From contig NZ_JAGMWN010000004.1 in the NCBI RefSeq assembly GCF_017963645.1, positions 62,001 to 126,000 on the forward strand: 64,000 nucleotides of DNA, written 5' to 3'. Both the position numbers and the translations under genes were made by a program. Below the pieces are notes generated by a model. It had not been told where the DNA came from. It ran no database searches and saw only the letters and a program-made list of their open reading frames with translations. The DNA comes from Marivibrio halodurans. GTDB lineage: Bacteria; Pseudomonadota; Alphaproteobacteria; UBA8366; Aestuariispiraceae. Positions 42,378-51,600 of the stretch are shown here, piece after piece; within the stretch, counting starts at the first letter, position 1, and each line of letters begins with the position of its first letter.

Positions 42378-43304
42378 ATGGCGCTCAAGTTCCGCCGGCG
42401 GGCCGTGCTCGCCAAGATCGAGGACACCTACGGCACCGATGCCGAGCCGACCGGCGCGGCGAATGCGATCCAGCTCTCCGACGTGACGCTCAACCCGATG
42501 GAGGGCGAGGAGGTCGAGCGTAACCTGGTCGGTCGCTCGATCGGCGAGCAAGGCAAGCTGCTGGTGGGCCTGCACACGGTGCTCGAGGCCAGCGTCGAAC
42601 TGGCCGGCTCCGGTACCGCCGGCGACGCGCCGGCCTACGGCCCGTTGCTCCGGGCCTGCGGCTTCTCGGAGACGATCGACGCCGGCGTCGAGGTCGTCTA
42701 CGCGCCGGTGTCGGCCGACGAGGAGGCGGCGTCGATCTACTTCAACCTGGACGGCCAGCGGTTCGTCATGCTGGGGGCACGCGGCACGACCAGCTTCAGC
42801 GTCTCCGCGCGCGGCCTGCCGAGGATCAGCGTCCGCATGACCGGCCTTTGGTCCGAGCCGTCGGCCGGCGCCTATCCGACCGGCGACTTCTCCGCCTTCG
42901 TCAAGCCGTTGCCGGTCAGCAAGGCGAACACGACCTTCGCGCTGCACGGCTTCGCGGCCGTGATGCACAGCCTGGAGGTCGCGCAGAACAACGAGATCGC
43001 CCATCGCGACCTGGTCAACGAGGAGTCGGTGATCATCACCGATCGCGGCTTCGCCGGCACGGCCGTCATCGACATGCCGCCGTTGGCCACGAAGAACTTC
43101 TTCGCCATCGCGAAGTCCGAGGCGCTGGCCGCGCTGCAGCTGGTGCATGGCACGACCGGCGGCAATATCGCGCAGATCGACGCGGCGAAGGTGCAGATCG
43201 GCCGGCCGACCGTCGGCGAGGCCCAGGGCGTCGCCACCTTGAGCCTGCCGATTTGGCTCACGCCCGATGCCGGCGACGACGATTTCACGCTCACGGTCAA
43301 GTAA
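42378..43304 (+). CDS. Phage tail tube protein (siphovirus type)
   Basis: A 308-residue tail tube protein: FRRRAVLAKIEDTYGTDAEPTG, LVGRSIGEQGKLLVG, PAYGPLLRACGFSETID, TTFALHGFAAVMHSLEVAQNN and GVATLSLPIWLTPDAGDDD. It polymerises into the long non-contractile tail. There is no sheath gene, so the tail differs from that of Mu and matches B3/D3112-like phages. Confidence 0.87.
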   Translation: MALKFRRRAVLAKIEDTYGTDAEPTGAANAIQLSDVTLNPMEGEEVERNLVGRSIGEQGKLLVGLHTVLEASVELAGSGTAGDAPAYGPLLRACGFSETIDAGVEVVYAPVSADEEAASIYFNLDGQRFVMLGARGTTSFSVSARGLPRISVRMTGLWSEPSAGAYPTGDFSAFVKPLPVSKANTTFALHGFAAVMHSLEVAQNNEIAHRDLVNEESVIITDRGFAGTAVIDMPPLATKNFFAIAKSEALAALQLVHGTTGGNIAQIDAAKVQIGRPTVGEAQGVATLSLPIWLTPDAGDDDFTLTVK

Positions 43305-43315
43305 GGAGCCGATCC

Positions 43316-43678
43316 ATGGCCAAATTCATCCTCGCCGACGAGCCGACCTTCAAATGGCCCGTGGACATTCGGGTGCCGGGCACCAACGGCGCCTTCCAGA
43401 CCCTGCGCATCACCTGCCGCTTCAAGGTGTTGCCGCTCGATCATTTCGAGCGGAAGGCCGACCAGGAAGCCAGCGTCGACGACACCAACAAGGATTTCCT
43501 GCGCGACGCCTTGATCGGCTGGGACGAGGGGGACGTGTCCAACGAGGATGGCCAGCCGGTCCCCTTCAACGCGGACACCCGCGATCAGCTTCTGAATATC
43601 CCCTACGCGCTCCGCGACATCTTCGCGGCCTATCGCGAGGCGGTCTTTCGGGGCGAAAAGGCCAAGCGGGGAAACTGA
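43316..43678 (+). CDS. Tail assembly chaperone (gpG-like, upstream frame)
   Basis: A 120-residue protein between tube and tape-measure genes, the position of lambda gpG. FILADEPTFKWPVDIRVPG, ITCRFKVLPLDHFERKADQEA and LLNIPYALRDIFAAYREAVFRG are the main blocks. It should coat the tape measure protein during tail assembly. Its last two codons, GGA AAC, are part of a perfect slippery heptamer directly before the TGA stop, so a fraction of ribosomes should shift into the -1 frame and add the 127-residue extension that follows. Confidence 0.88.
   Translation: MAKFILADEPTFKWPVDIRVPGTNGAFQTLRITCRFKVLPLDHFERKADQEASVDDTNKDFLRDALIGWDEGDVSNEDGQPVPFNADTRDQLLNIPYALRDIFAAYREAVFRGEKAKRGN
43669..43675 (+). 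promoter_or_regulatory. Programmed -1 ribosomal frameshift site (G GGA AAC)
   Basis: The heptamer GGGAAAC fits X-XXY-YYZ in the chaperone frame and is followed at once by TGA. Three bases later a large GC-rich hairpin can form: GGCCGCCGCC from 43679 with GGCGGCGGGCC ending at 43730, with an inner CTTGG/CCAAG pair. This is the architecture of the lambda G-T frameshift. Confidence 0.82.
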
Positions 43679-44058
43679 GGGCCGCCGCCGGCGCTTGGGC
43701 GGGCGCGCGCCAAGGCGGTGGCGGCGGGCCGGACCTGGCGGTCGAGGATCTGATCGCGTTCGGCCTGGATCCGGTCGATGCCGAGCGGATCGGCCGGATC
43801 GAGGATGTCGACGACGACGCGGTCGAGATCTGGCCGGAACACGAGGCGGTGGTGCGGCTGTTCCTCGCGCTCTCGACGCAATGGCGCGTCGGCGGCATGG
43901 CGGGCGCGCCGCTCGGCATCGACTACGCGTCGATCGAGACGACCGGCCGGTTGCTCGGTATCGAGGTGACGCCGGCGGTGTTCGAGGATCTCCGGGTCAT
44001 GGAAGCGGAGGCACGTGACGTGCTGCTACGTCGCATCGAGGAGGCCGCGAACCGATGA
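43675..44058 (+). CDS. -1 frame extension of tail assembly chaperone (gpGT-like, DUF1799)
   Basis: A 127-residue segment read only after a -1 shift at 43669-43675; the joined product is about 247 residues from 43316. It has no plausible start of its own: the first in-frame ATG lies far inside the conserved region. After a Gly/Ala linker it matches DUF1799: PDLAVEDLIAFGLDPVDAERIG, VEIWPEHEAVVRLFLALSTQWRVGG, then GIDYASIETTGRLLGIE. In lambda the equivalent gpGT recruits the tail tube protein to the tape measure. It overlaps the tape-measure ATG by 4 bases. Confidence 0.82.
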   Translation: MRAAAGAWAGARQGGGGGPDLAVEDLIAFGLDPVDAERIGRIEDVDDDAVEIWPEHEAVVRLFLALSTQWRVGGMAGAPLGIDYASIETTGRLLGIEVTPAVFEDLRVMEAEARDVLLRRIEEAANR

Positions 44059-46889
44059 GCGATATCACCTTCGGCGTCACACTGCGCGCCGATGGCTCCG
44101 GCCTGGTCGGCGAGTTCCGGGCGACGGAAAAGGCCACGCGCGATCTGCGCGAGGCGATCGATACCGCCGGCGCCAGCGCCGAGCGGTCCGGCCGCGCGCT
44201 GGGCGAGCACGGCGCGCGCGCCAAACGCGCGGCGAAATCGCAGCGCCTGATGGCGTTCGAGAACCGTCGTGCCTCCTCGGCCGCGCGCGCCTTGACGAGT
44301 TCGCTGGCCGCGACCGACCAACGCCTCAACGAGATCAATGCCGCCGCCGAGCGCGCGGCCCGAGGCCTCGACCGCTTCGCCGACCGGAGCGCGCGCGCGG
44401 ACCGGAGCGCGCGGGCCGCAGCCGGCGGAATGATCGGTCTGCGCGGTGCGATTGCCGGCGTCGGCCTCGGCTTCGCCGCGCTCGAGGCGCGCCGGTTGAC
44501 CGGCGAGTTCTTCGGTTTGTCGGACGCCGCGACGCGCACGGCGAGCCAGTTGCGCAACGTGACGGAAAGCGAGGATCAACTGGCCGCGACCGAGGCGCGG
44601 CTGTTCGACCTCGCGCAGGATACACGAAACCAGTACGAGGCGACCGTGCAGCTCTACGCGCGGGTCGCGCGCTCGAGCGATCGCCTCGGCGTCAGCCAGC
44701 GGGAACTGTTCGAGATCACGGAGGCCACGAACAAGGCGATCCAGATCTCCGGCGCCAGCGCGACGGAGGCGCAGGCCGGTGTGATCCAGTTCGCCCAGGG
44801 GCTCGCGTCGGGCGAGCTACGCGGCGAGGAGCTGCGCAGCGTGATGGAGCAGCTTCCCCGCCTCGCCGAGGCGCTGGTCGACGGGATCGACGGCGTGGAC
44901 GATGTCGGCGGGCTGCGCGATCTGGCGGAGGCCGGGCAGCTCACCACGGACAAGGTGCTGCCGGCCTTGCTCGGCCAACTGCCGAAACTCCGCGAGGAGT
45001 TCGAGAACATCGAACGCACGAGCGAGCAGGCGGCGACGCAGCTGAACAACGAGTTCCTGCGCGCCGCCGGCATCATCGACGATGCAGAGGGGGCGACATC
45101 CAGCCTCGGCGACGCGCTGGACGAGATCCGCGAGACGGTCGCGCAGCCCGAATTCCGCGCGGGAATCGGAGAGCTGGTCGGTCTGATCACCGCCCTCGTC
45201 GAGGGCGGGGCGACGGCGGTCTCATGGCTGGGCGCGATCAACAAGGAGATCAGCGACCTGACGGACGGCGATCTTTCGCTGACCTCGTCCAGCCTTGATC
45301 TCTTCCGCATGGTTTTCGGCGAGACCGAGGGCGACGTCATTCGCGCGGTCGAGCGGATCCGCGCGCAGAAGGACATCTTGGCCGGGCTTGTCGAGAGCCG
45401 GGAGATGCTGGCGGCGCAAGGCGTCGAGCAGATGGTCATCGACGATCTGGACCGGCAGATCGCCGACAAGCGCGCGCAGGTGCGCGGCCTGATCGGCGAC
45501 CTGAAGGATATGGGTGGCACGCTGCCGAGCCAGGACTACTCGTTCGAGGATGATCGCGCCGCCCGCCGCCCGCCGTCGACGACGACCGTGCCGGCGCGTG
45601 CCGGCCGGTCGGCGATCAGTGACGATGTCCGCGAGGAGATCGACGCCATTCAGGACGACACGGCGGCGCTTCGCGCATTGACGCAGGCTTATGGCGAGGG
45701 CGAGGAGGCCGTGCGCCAGGCCGAGATCGCGCACGAGGCGATGAACATAATCCGCAAGGCAGGCACCGACCTCACGCGCGAGGAGGGTGAGGCGGTCGCG
45801 CGCGCGGCCTTCGCCTACGCGGAGGCGAAGGCCGCGCTCGACGATGCGAAGACATCCCATCGCGACCAGCAGCGCGCGGCGGAAGATGCAGCCGAAGCGC
45901 ACGAGGCCGCAATCGAGGAAATCCGCCGCGCGGGCTTGGCCCTCGCCGATCCCTACCGCCGCGCCGTGGCCGAGGCCGACGCCTGGCGAACGGAAGCGCT
46001 GGCCGGCCTCAATGAGGCGGAGAAGGGCTACAAGGCATTCGCCGACGAGGTCGAGCGAATCCACACGATGCAATTGGTCGAGGCGCAGAAGGTACATCTC
46101 GAGCATAGCCGCGAGTGGAGCGACGGCGTCGAACGCAGCCTGCGCGACTATTCGGACGAGGCATCCAACGCCGCTCTCAACGCCGAGCGCGTAACGACGA
46201 ACGCGCTATCCGGCATGGAGGACGCACTTGTCTCGTGGTCCCGCACGGGCAAACTCTCCGCGCGCGATATGGTCAATTCCATGTTGGCCGACTTGGCACG
46301 GCTGCAGGTCCGTCAGAACATCACCTCACCGCTGGCCAATGAGCTTTCCGGTGGGCTTGCATCAGCGCTGGGCGACGAGATCGGTTCGTGGTTCTCCGCC
46401 ACGCCGGCGGCATCGCCGACGGCGGTCGCGGGCGCGCAGAACGTCACGTCCTACAATACTCCCGTCACCGCGCCCGCCTATCACACCGGCGGCGATATCG
46501 GCCGGCCCGGTCAATTGACGCGACGCGTCGCCGCCTCCGCCTTTGTCGGCGCGCCGCGCTATCATACCGGCGGCGATATCGGCCTGGCGCCGGACGAGCG
46601 GGCGGTGATCGCGCGGACGGGAGAGAAGATCTTCACGCCCGAGCAGTTGACGAACGGCGAGCGGCTTTTCCGGACCGCGATGGCGGAGCGCCGCGCGCCG
46701 TCGGCGGGCACGATCGCGATCACCAACAATTACGACTTCCGGGGCGCCGACGCCGATGCCGTCCCGCGCCTGCAGGCGCTGGCCGAGACGATCCGGCGCA
46801 AGTCCGTCGAGGACGCGACCGCCGCAGTCCGCGGGCTGGCCCGGCAGGGCGGCCGCTACGCGGACGATCTCTCGCGGGGGATGCGATGA
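44055..46889 (+). CDS. Tail tape measure protein
   Basis: A 944-residue protein that sets tail length. The N-terminus is helical and Arg/Ala-rich (FGVTLRADGSGLVGEFRATEKATRDL). The conserved tape-measure domain spans about residues 140-330 (RLTGEFFGLSDAATRTASQLRN, ELFEITEATNKAIQISGASATEAQAGVIQFAQGLASGELRGEELRSVMEQLPRLA). A long coiled-coil middle follows, then a lambda-like C-terminal block (RTGKLSARDMVNSMLADLARLQVRQNI) and two copies of YHTGGDIG near residues 811 and 838, ending with IARTGEKIFTPEQL. At roughly 1.5 angstrom per residue the predicted tail is about 140 nm. Confidence 0.92.
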   Translation: MSDITFGVTLRADGSGLVGEFRATEKATRDLREAIDTAGASAERSGRALGEHGARAKRAAKSQRLMAFENRRASSAARALTSSLAATDQRLNEINAAAERAARGLDRFADRSARADRSARAAAGGMIGLRGAIAGVGLGFAALEARRLTGEFFGLSDAATRTASQLRNVTESEDQLAATEARLFDLAQDTRNQYEATVQLYARVARSSDRLGVSQRELFEITEATNKAIQISGASATEAQAGVIQFAQGLASGELRGEELRSVMEQLPRLAEALVDGIDGVDDVGGLRDLAEAGQLTTDKVLPALLGQLPKLREEFENIERTSEQAATQLNNEFLRAAGIIDDAEGATSSLGDALDEIRETVAQPEFRAGIGELVGLITALVEGGATAVSWLGAINKEISDLTDGDLSLTSSSLDLFRMVFGETEGDVIRAVERIRAQKDILAGLVESREMLAAQGVEQMVIDDLDRQIADKRAQVRGLIGDLKDMGGTLPSQDYSFEDDRAARRPPSTTTVPARAGRSAISDDVREEIDAIQDDTAALRALTQAYGEGEEAVRQAEIAHEAMNIIRKAGTDLTREEGEAVARAAFAYAEAKAALDDAKTSHRDQQRAAEDAAEAHEAAIEEIRRAGLALADPYRRAVAEADAWRTEALAGLNEAEKGYKAFADEVERIHTMQLVEAQKVHLEHSREWSDGVERSLRDYSDEASNAALNAERVTTNALSGMEDALVSWSRTGKLSARDMVNSMLADLARLQVRQNITSPLANELSGGLASALGDEIGSWFSATPAASPTAVAGAQNVTSYNTPVTAPAYHTGGDIGRPGQLTRRVAASAFVGAPRYHTGGDIGLAPDERAVIARTGEKIFTPEQLTNGERLFRTAMAERRAPSAGTIAITNNYDFRGADADAVPRLQALAETIRRKSVEDATAAVRGLARQGGRYADDLSRGMR

Positions 46890-47536
46890 CGCTGCCGGTC
46901 TTTCCCGTAAATGTCGGCATCGAGGAGGTCGGCGACTTCGACCTCCTGCACCGCACCGAACATTTTCCGTCCAGCCTGACCTCGGCCGAGCGGATACGCG
47001 GCGATCTCACCCCGCGTTGGACCGTGGCGCTTCGCCTGGGCGCGATGACGGAATCCGAGTGGCGGCGGTGGTCCGCCTTCGTGGTCGGTCTCGCGGGCGC
47101 CAGCGGCCTGATGTACTACACCCCGACCCACGCCGCGCGGCCGCAGTTCGGCCTGCCCGGCGGCCTGCCCGGCGGCACGCCCGTCGTCGCCGGCGCCGGC
47201 CAGCTCGGCCGCAGCCTGATCACCACCGGCTGGCCTGCCGGCCAGACGGTGCTGCATGCCGGCGATTTCTTCTGCTTCGACAATCTGTCCGGTATCCGCG
47301 AATTGAAGCTCTTGACGGCCGACGCATCAAGCGATGGCGCGGGCGCCGCGACGCTCGCCTTCGCGCCGCCGATCCGCCGGGCGCCCGCCGACGGCGCGGC
47401 GATCGTGATCGACGGCCCGTCCTGCGCCATGCGCGCGATCGACGACAAGCAGGGCGCGCTGACGATCACGCGCAATCGCAAGATCGGCCGGGCGAGCTTT
47501 CACCTGATCGAGAGCTTCGTGGGAGCGGCCTCATGA
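46886..47536 (+). CDS. Distal tail protein
   Basis: A 216-residue protein directly after the tape measure, overlapping it by 4 bases. FPVNVGIEEVGDFDLLHRTEHFPSSLTSAERI, RWTVALRLGAMTESEWRRWSAFV and the glycine-rich LPGGLPGGTPVVAGAGQLG region recall the distal tail proteins of B3/D3112-like and other siphoviruses. It would form the ring at the tip of the tube that holds the hub. Confidence 0.7.
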   Translation: MTLPVFPVNVGIEEVGDFDLLHRTEHFPSSLTSAERIRGDLTPRWTVALRLGAMTESEWRRWSAFVVGLAGASGLMYYTPTHAARPQFGLPGGLPGGTPVVAGAGQLGRSLITTGWPAGQTVLHAGDFFCFDNLSGIRELKLLTADASSDGAGAATLAFAPPIRRAPADGAAIVIDGPSCAMRAIDDKQGALTITRNRKIGRASFHLIESFVGAAS

Positions 47537-48117
47537 GGACATTCACCCCAGCCCAGCAAGCCGCGATCGCGGGCGGCGTGGCGCGTTGGGCGCATCTGGC
47601 GCGGCTCACGTTCCGCAACGCCACGCTCTATCTCAACGACCAGGATCTCGGCTTCTCGATCTTCTGGGACGATACCGGCGGCGGCGAGGAGAACGAGTTT
47701 ATCGGCGTCGGCGGCCTGGCCGCCGCGTCCGGCGTCGAGGAATCGACGGAGCTCAAGGAGCATTCGATCGTCCTCGAGCTTTCCGGCATCCGCGACGAGG
47801 ATATCGCGCTCGTCCTGACCGAACAGGTGCAAGGCCAACGCGTCATGATCTGGCGCGCGCTCTTCGATGCCGATCATCGGGTGATCGGCCCGCCCTTCGT
47901 GCGCTTCGTCGGGCGGATGGATACGCTCTCCCTCGTCCGCGACGACAGCGGGCGTCAGATCGGCCAGTTGCGCGTCACCAACCGGCTTGCCGACTGGACG
48001 CGCGCTGCGCCGGTCCGGTTCAACGATCAGAATCACCAAAGCCGCCATCCGGGCGACCGCTTCTTCGAACTGGCCGAGGAAACGGCCGAGACCGAGGTGA
48101 TCTGGGGACGCGGATGA
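47533..48117 (+). CDS. Tail tip protein (DUF2163-like)
   Basis: A 194-residue beta-rich protein: VARWAHLARLTFRNATLYLND, FIGVGGLAAASGVEESTELKEHSIVLELSGI, RVMIWRALFDADHRVIGPPFVRFVGRMDTLSL and LRVTNRLADWTRAAPVRFND. It resembles the DUF2163-type tail tip proteins that sit between distal tail protein and hub in siphoviruses and gene transfer agents. It overlaps both neighbours by 4 bases. Confidence 0.72.
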   Translation: MRTFTPAQQAAIAGGVARWAHLARLTFRNATLYLNDQDLGFSIFWDDTGGGEENEFIGVGGLAAASGVEESTELKEHSIVLELSGIRDEDIALVLTEQVQGQRVMIWRALFDADHRVIGPPFVRFVGRMDTLSLVRDDSGRQIGQLRVTNRLADWTRAAPVRFNDQNHQSRHPGDRFFELAEETAETEVIWGRG

Positions 48118-48617
48118 CCGAAACCACCCTCCCGATCCCGAACGGCGCGCTGCCGGCACTTCGCCGCCTGGCGGACTGGGAGGTCCGCCTCGCCGCCTGC
48201 TTCCGTCGCTGCGCGCGCGAACGCTTCGGCTGGGGCTCTTTCGACTGCCTGATCCTGCCGGCGGATTGCATCCTGGCGATGACGGATATCGACCCGATGG
48301 CGCGCTGGCGCGGCCGCTATGCGTCGCGGCGGGAAGCCGACGCCCTGCTCGCCGATCTCGCGCCGGAGGTCGCGCCGGTGGCGCGTCTGGCGCATGTGGT
48401 CGGCGCGGTGTTGGCCGCGCATGGCGCGCACGCGATATCCCCGCGCCATGCCGGCCATGGCGACATCGCCCTCGTCGATTGGCCGGATGCGGAGCGCGAC
48501 GGCGCGATCGCCCCGCATTGCGGTGTTGTCGGGGGCGCGCACATCCTGCTGCCGGCGCGCGTCGGGCTGGCGGTCGTCCCGGCCGACCGCGCGCGCCATG
48601 CCTGGAGGATCGGCTGA
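48114..48617 (+). CDS. DUF6950 family tail-tip protein
   Basis: A 167-residue protein of the NlpC/P60-like phage group: FGWGSFDCLILPADCILAMTDIDPMARWRGRY near residue 43, with a cysteine where the peptidase nucleophile would be, then HGAHAISPRHAGHGDIALVDW and IAPHCGVVGGAHILLPA. Such proteins may open the wall during DNA entry. It overlaps the DUF2163-like gene and the hub gene. Confidence 0.75.
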   Translation: MTETTLPIPNGALPALRRLADWEVRLAACFRRCARERFGWGSFDCLILPADCILAMTDIDPMARWRGRYASRREADALLADLAPEVAPVARLAHVVGAVLAAHGAHAISPRHAGHGDIALVDWPDAERDGAIAPHCGVVGGAHILLPARVGLAVVPADRARHAWRIG

Positions 48618-51600
48618 TGCCCCAGGCCGCCCTCGCCGCCGTCGGCGCCGCCGCCGCCAGTGCCGCCGGCGCCGCGATCGCCGGATCGACGATCGTCTGG
48701 GGTGCCGTCCTGGCGCAGGCCGCGATCGCCGGCGTCCTGGCGCAGGCCTCGTCCATGTTGTTCAAGCCGGACACGCCGTCGTCCGCGACACCCTTCGCGG
48801 CCGAGACCCAGGATCGCAAATACGCCGTGCGCTCCCCCACCACGCCCGGCCGCCTGATCTATGGGCGCATGCGTCTGTCCGGCATGTTGCCGCTGCTCAA
48901 ATCGACCGGATCCAGCAACCGGCACCTGCACATGGTCGTGGCCTTGAGCCATCGCCCGGTCACCCGCATCGGCGAGGTCTTCTACAATCAGGAGGCCGCC
49001 TCCGCCGCCCGGTTCGTCGGCGTCGCGCGGCTCAAGACCTATGACGGCACGCAAGGGACCGCCGACCCGGATCTCGTCGCGGAAATCCCCGAATGGACAT
49101 CGGCCCATGTCGGCCGGGGCGTGCCGTACGTCTACACGCGCCTGACCTACGACCAATCGGTCTGGCTCTCTGGCATCCCCAATATCAGCGCGATCACGCA
49201 AGGCCACGCGCTCTACGATCCCCGCCATTCCGGCGTCGCCATCGTCGCGTCCTACGCGGGCACGCCGGGTCTGTTCGCGACGGCGAGCGCCCATGGCCTC
49301 GGCGTCGGCGCGCCGGTCTGGATCGGCGGCCACGCCGGATCGACGCCGATAATCAAGAAGGCCTATTGGATCGGGTCCGTGCCGTCGGCATCCAGTTTCA
49401 CGTTGGTCGACGACGACGACAAGCCGGTCGCGCTCGCCGCCGGCGGCGCCGGCGGCACGGTGACCGGGATGTACTGGAGCGATAACGCGGCGCTCTGCAC
49501 CCTCGACTACATGCTCTCGCTTGACGGCGTCGATTGCGATCCGGATTGGGAGATCGATTGGGCGAGCTGGATCGCGGCGGCGAACCGCGCGGACGAGTGG
49601 AAGCCGATCCCCGGCCCGCAGATCGCCGTCGCGCTGGAAAGCGGCACGCTGACCGCGCAGGCGATCATGGGCTGGACCAACCAGGAGACCCAGGTCTACT
49701 CGCAGAATTTGGGTGAATACGTGACGCGCACGGAGCCGATTTATTCCGTGACCGGCTATGATTGGCTGCTGCAGGCCGGAAGCGACATGATCCTGGAGAC
49801 CGGCGACGCCGTCTTCATCAGCAGCGGCTCCGCGCCGGCGCCCCTCGTGCCGCACGGCACCTATTACGTGCTGCGCCGGGGCGACCGGAAGTTCGGGCTG
49901 GCGAGCACCCGCAATAACGCGCTCGCCGCCCAGCCGATCACCATCACGGGCGGCGGCGGCTGCACGATCCTCGCGCTCGATAGGTTCCGGCCGTCCAAGC
50001 CGCTGGGCGGCGCGCACGGCCAATTCGTGACCGTCACATCGACCGGCGATTTGCCCTGGCCTCTCGTCGATGGTGGCGGGTTCCTGATCCCGTCGGACAT
50101 AACCGACGGTTTCCAGCTGGCCGTCGATACGGATCACGCGCATGCGGGCTATCCGATGATGCTGTCTGGGCCTGGTACCGGCCAGCTTTACGCCGCCCGC
50201 ACAGGTCAACGTCGCTACACATGCAACGGCGTCGTCGAGCTCGGCCCGAGCCGCGAGGACAATCTCGAGCGCCTACTCAGCAGTTGCAACGGAGAGATCA
50301 CCTGGTCCGAGCGCGGCTTCCGCGTCCACGTCGGCGGGCCGGACGCGCCGGTCATGACGATCGACGAGGACGCGCTGGCCGCCGGCGGCTTCAGCATCGA
50401 CACCGCGCCGACCGTCTCCGACCTCTATAATGTCGCGCGCGGCGTCTTCGCGGGTCCGGCCACGCGCTACGAGGGCACGGATTATCCGGAGGTCAGCGAC
50501 CCGGCCTGGATCGCCCAGGACGGCGAGCCGCTGGTCGTCAGCAAGGATCTGCCCTTCACCAACGACGACATGATGGCGCAACGCGTCCTGCGCGTGATGA
50601 TGGCCGTCATGCACCAAGGGCTCTCCGTGCAGATGCCCTTCGACCAATCGGTCATGGCGCTCGAGGTCAATGATGTCGTCGCGCTCGACATGCCGCGTTT
50701 CGGCTGGGATGCGAAACCCTTCCGCGTTCGCCGCGTGGAGGACGGCGCGTCCGGCAATTCCGCGATCCGTATCTCCTTCCGCGAGGAAGCGGCCGAGGCC
50801 TGGGAGGTCGGGCCGGAGCAGATGGTCGCCCGCGACTATGCCCCCAACACGCGCCTGCCGCCGCCCATGGCCGCCGTCGCGCCGCCCACGATCGGCACGA
50901 TCGACAGCGGCGACGACCACCTGCTGGTCATGGCGGACGGCACGATGACGACGCGCATCCACGTGCCGCTCACGCCGCCGGCCGACGGCTATGTCACGTC
51001 GGGCGGCACGATGACCGTGCGCTGGCGCAAGGCGACGGCGGCGGGCAGCGGCCCTTGGGCGTCGGTGCTGGTCGAGGGCTCGGCCGATCATGCCTATATC
51101 TCCGGCGTCGAGGATCTGGCGACCTACGAGATCCAGGCGCGGGCCGCCAATGGCTATGGCGTCAGGTCCGACTGGAGCCCGCATATCTTCCACGTCGCGG
51201 TCGGCAAGACCGCGCCGCCGCCGGACGTGCCGCGCCTGTTCCGCGAGGGCGACCGCGCTGTCTGGCCCTATCCGTCGCCGCCGAAGGACTTCGCGGGCTT
51301 CCGCGTCCGCACGCTGGCCGGCAAGACGCGCAACTGGGCGCAGGCCGTGGATTGGCCGAGCGACGGCGCCCTGCTGAGCGCGCGCGAGATCGACCTCGGC
51401 GGCGTCGGCACCGGCGTGCAGACAATCATGGTCAAGGCCGTGGATACGACCGGCAACCTCTCGCGCGGCGCGGCGGTGCTGACCATCGGCCTCGGCGATT
51501 ACGGCCCGGAAAACCTCCTCTTCACCCAGGACGAGGCCGCCGCCGGCTTTCCCGGCGCGATCGAGGGCGCCACGATCGACGACGGCGATCTCGTCGCCGA

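Noticed and set aside
48317-50209. A 630-codon leftward open frame
   Set aside because: It is antisense to the DUF6950 and hub genes and has the His/Asp/Arg-rich look of antisense translation in GC-rich DNA.
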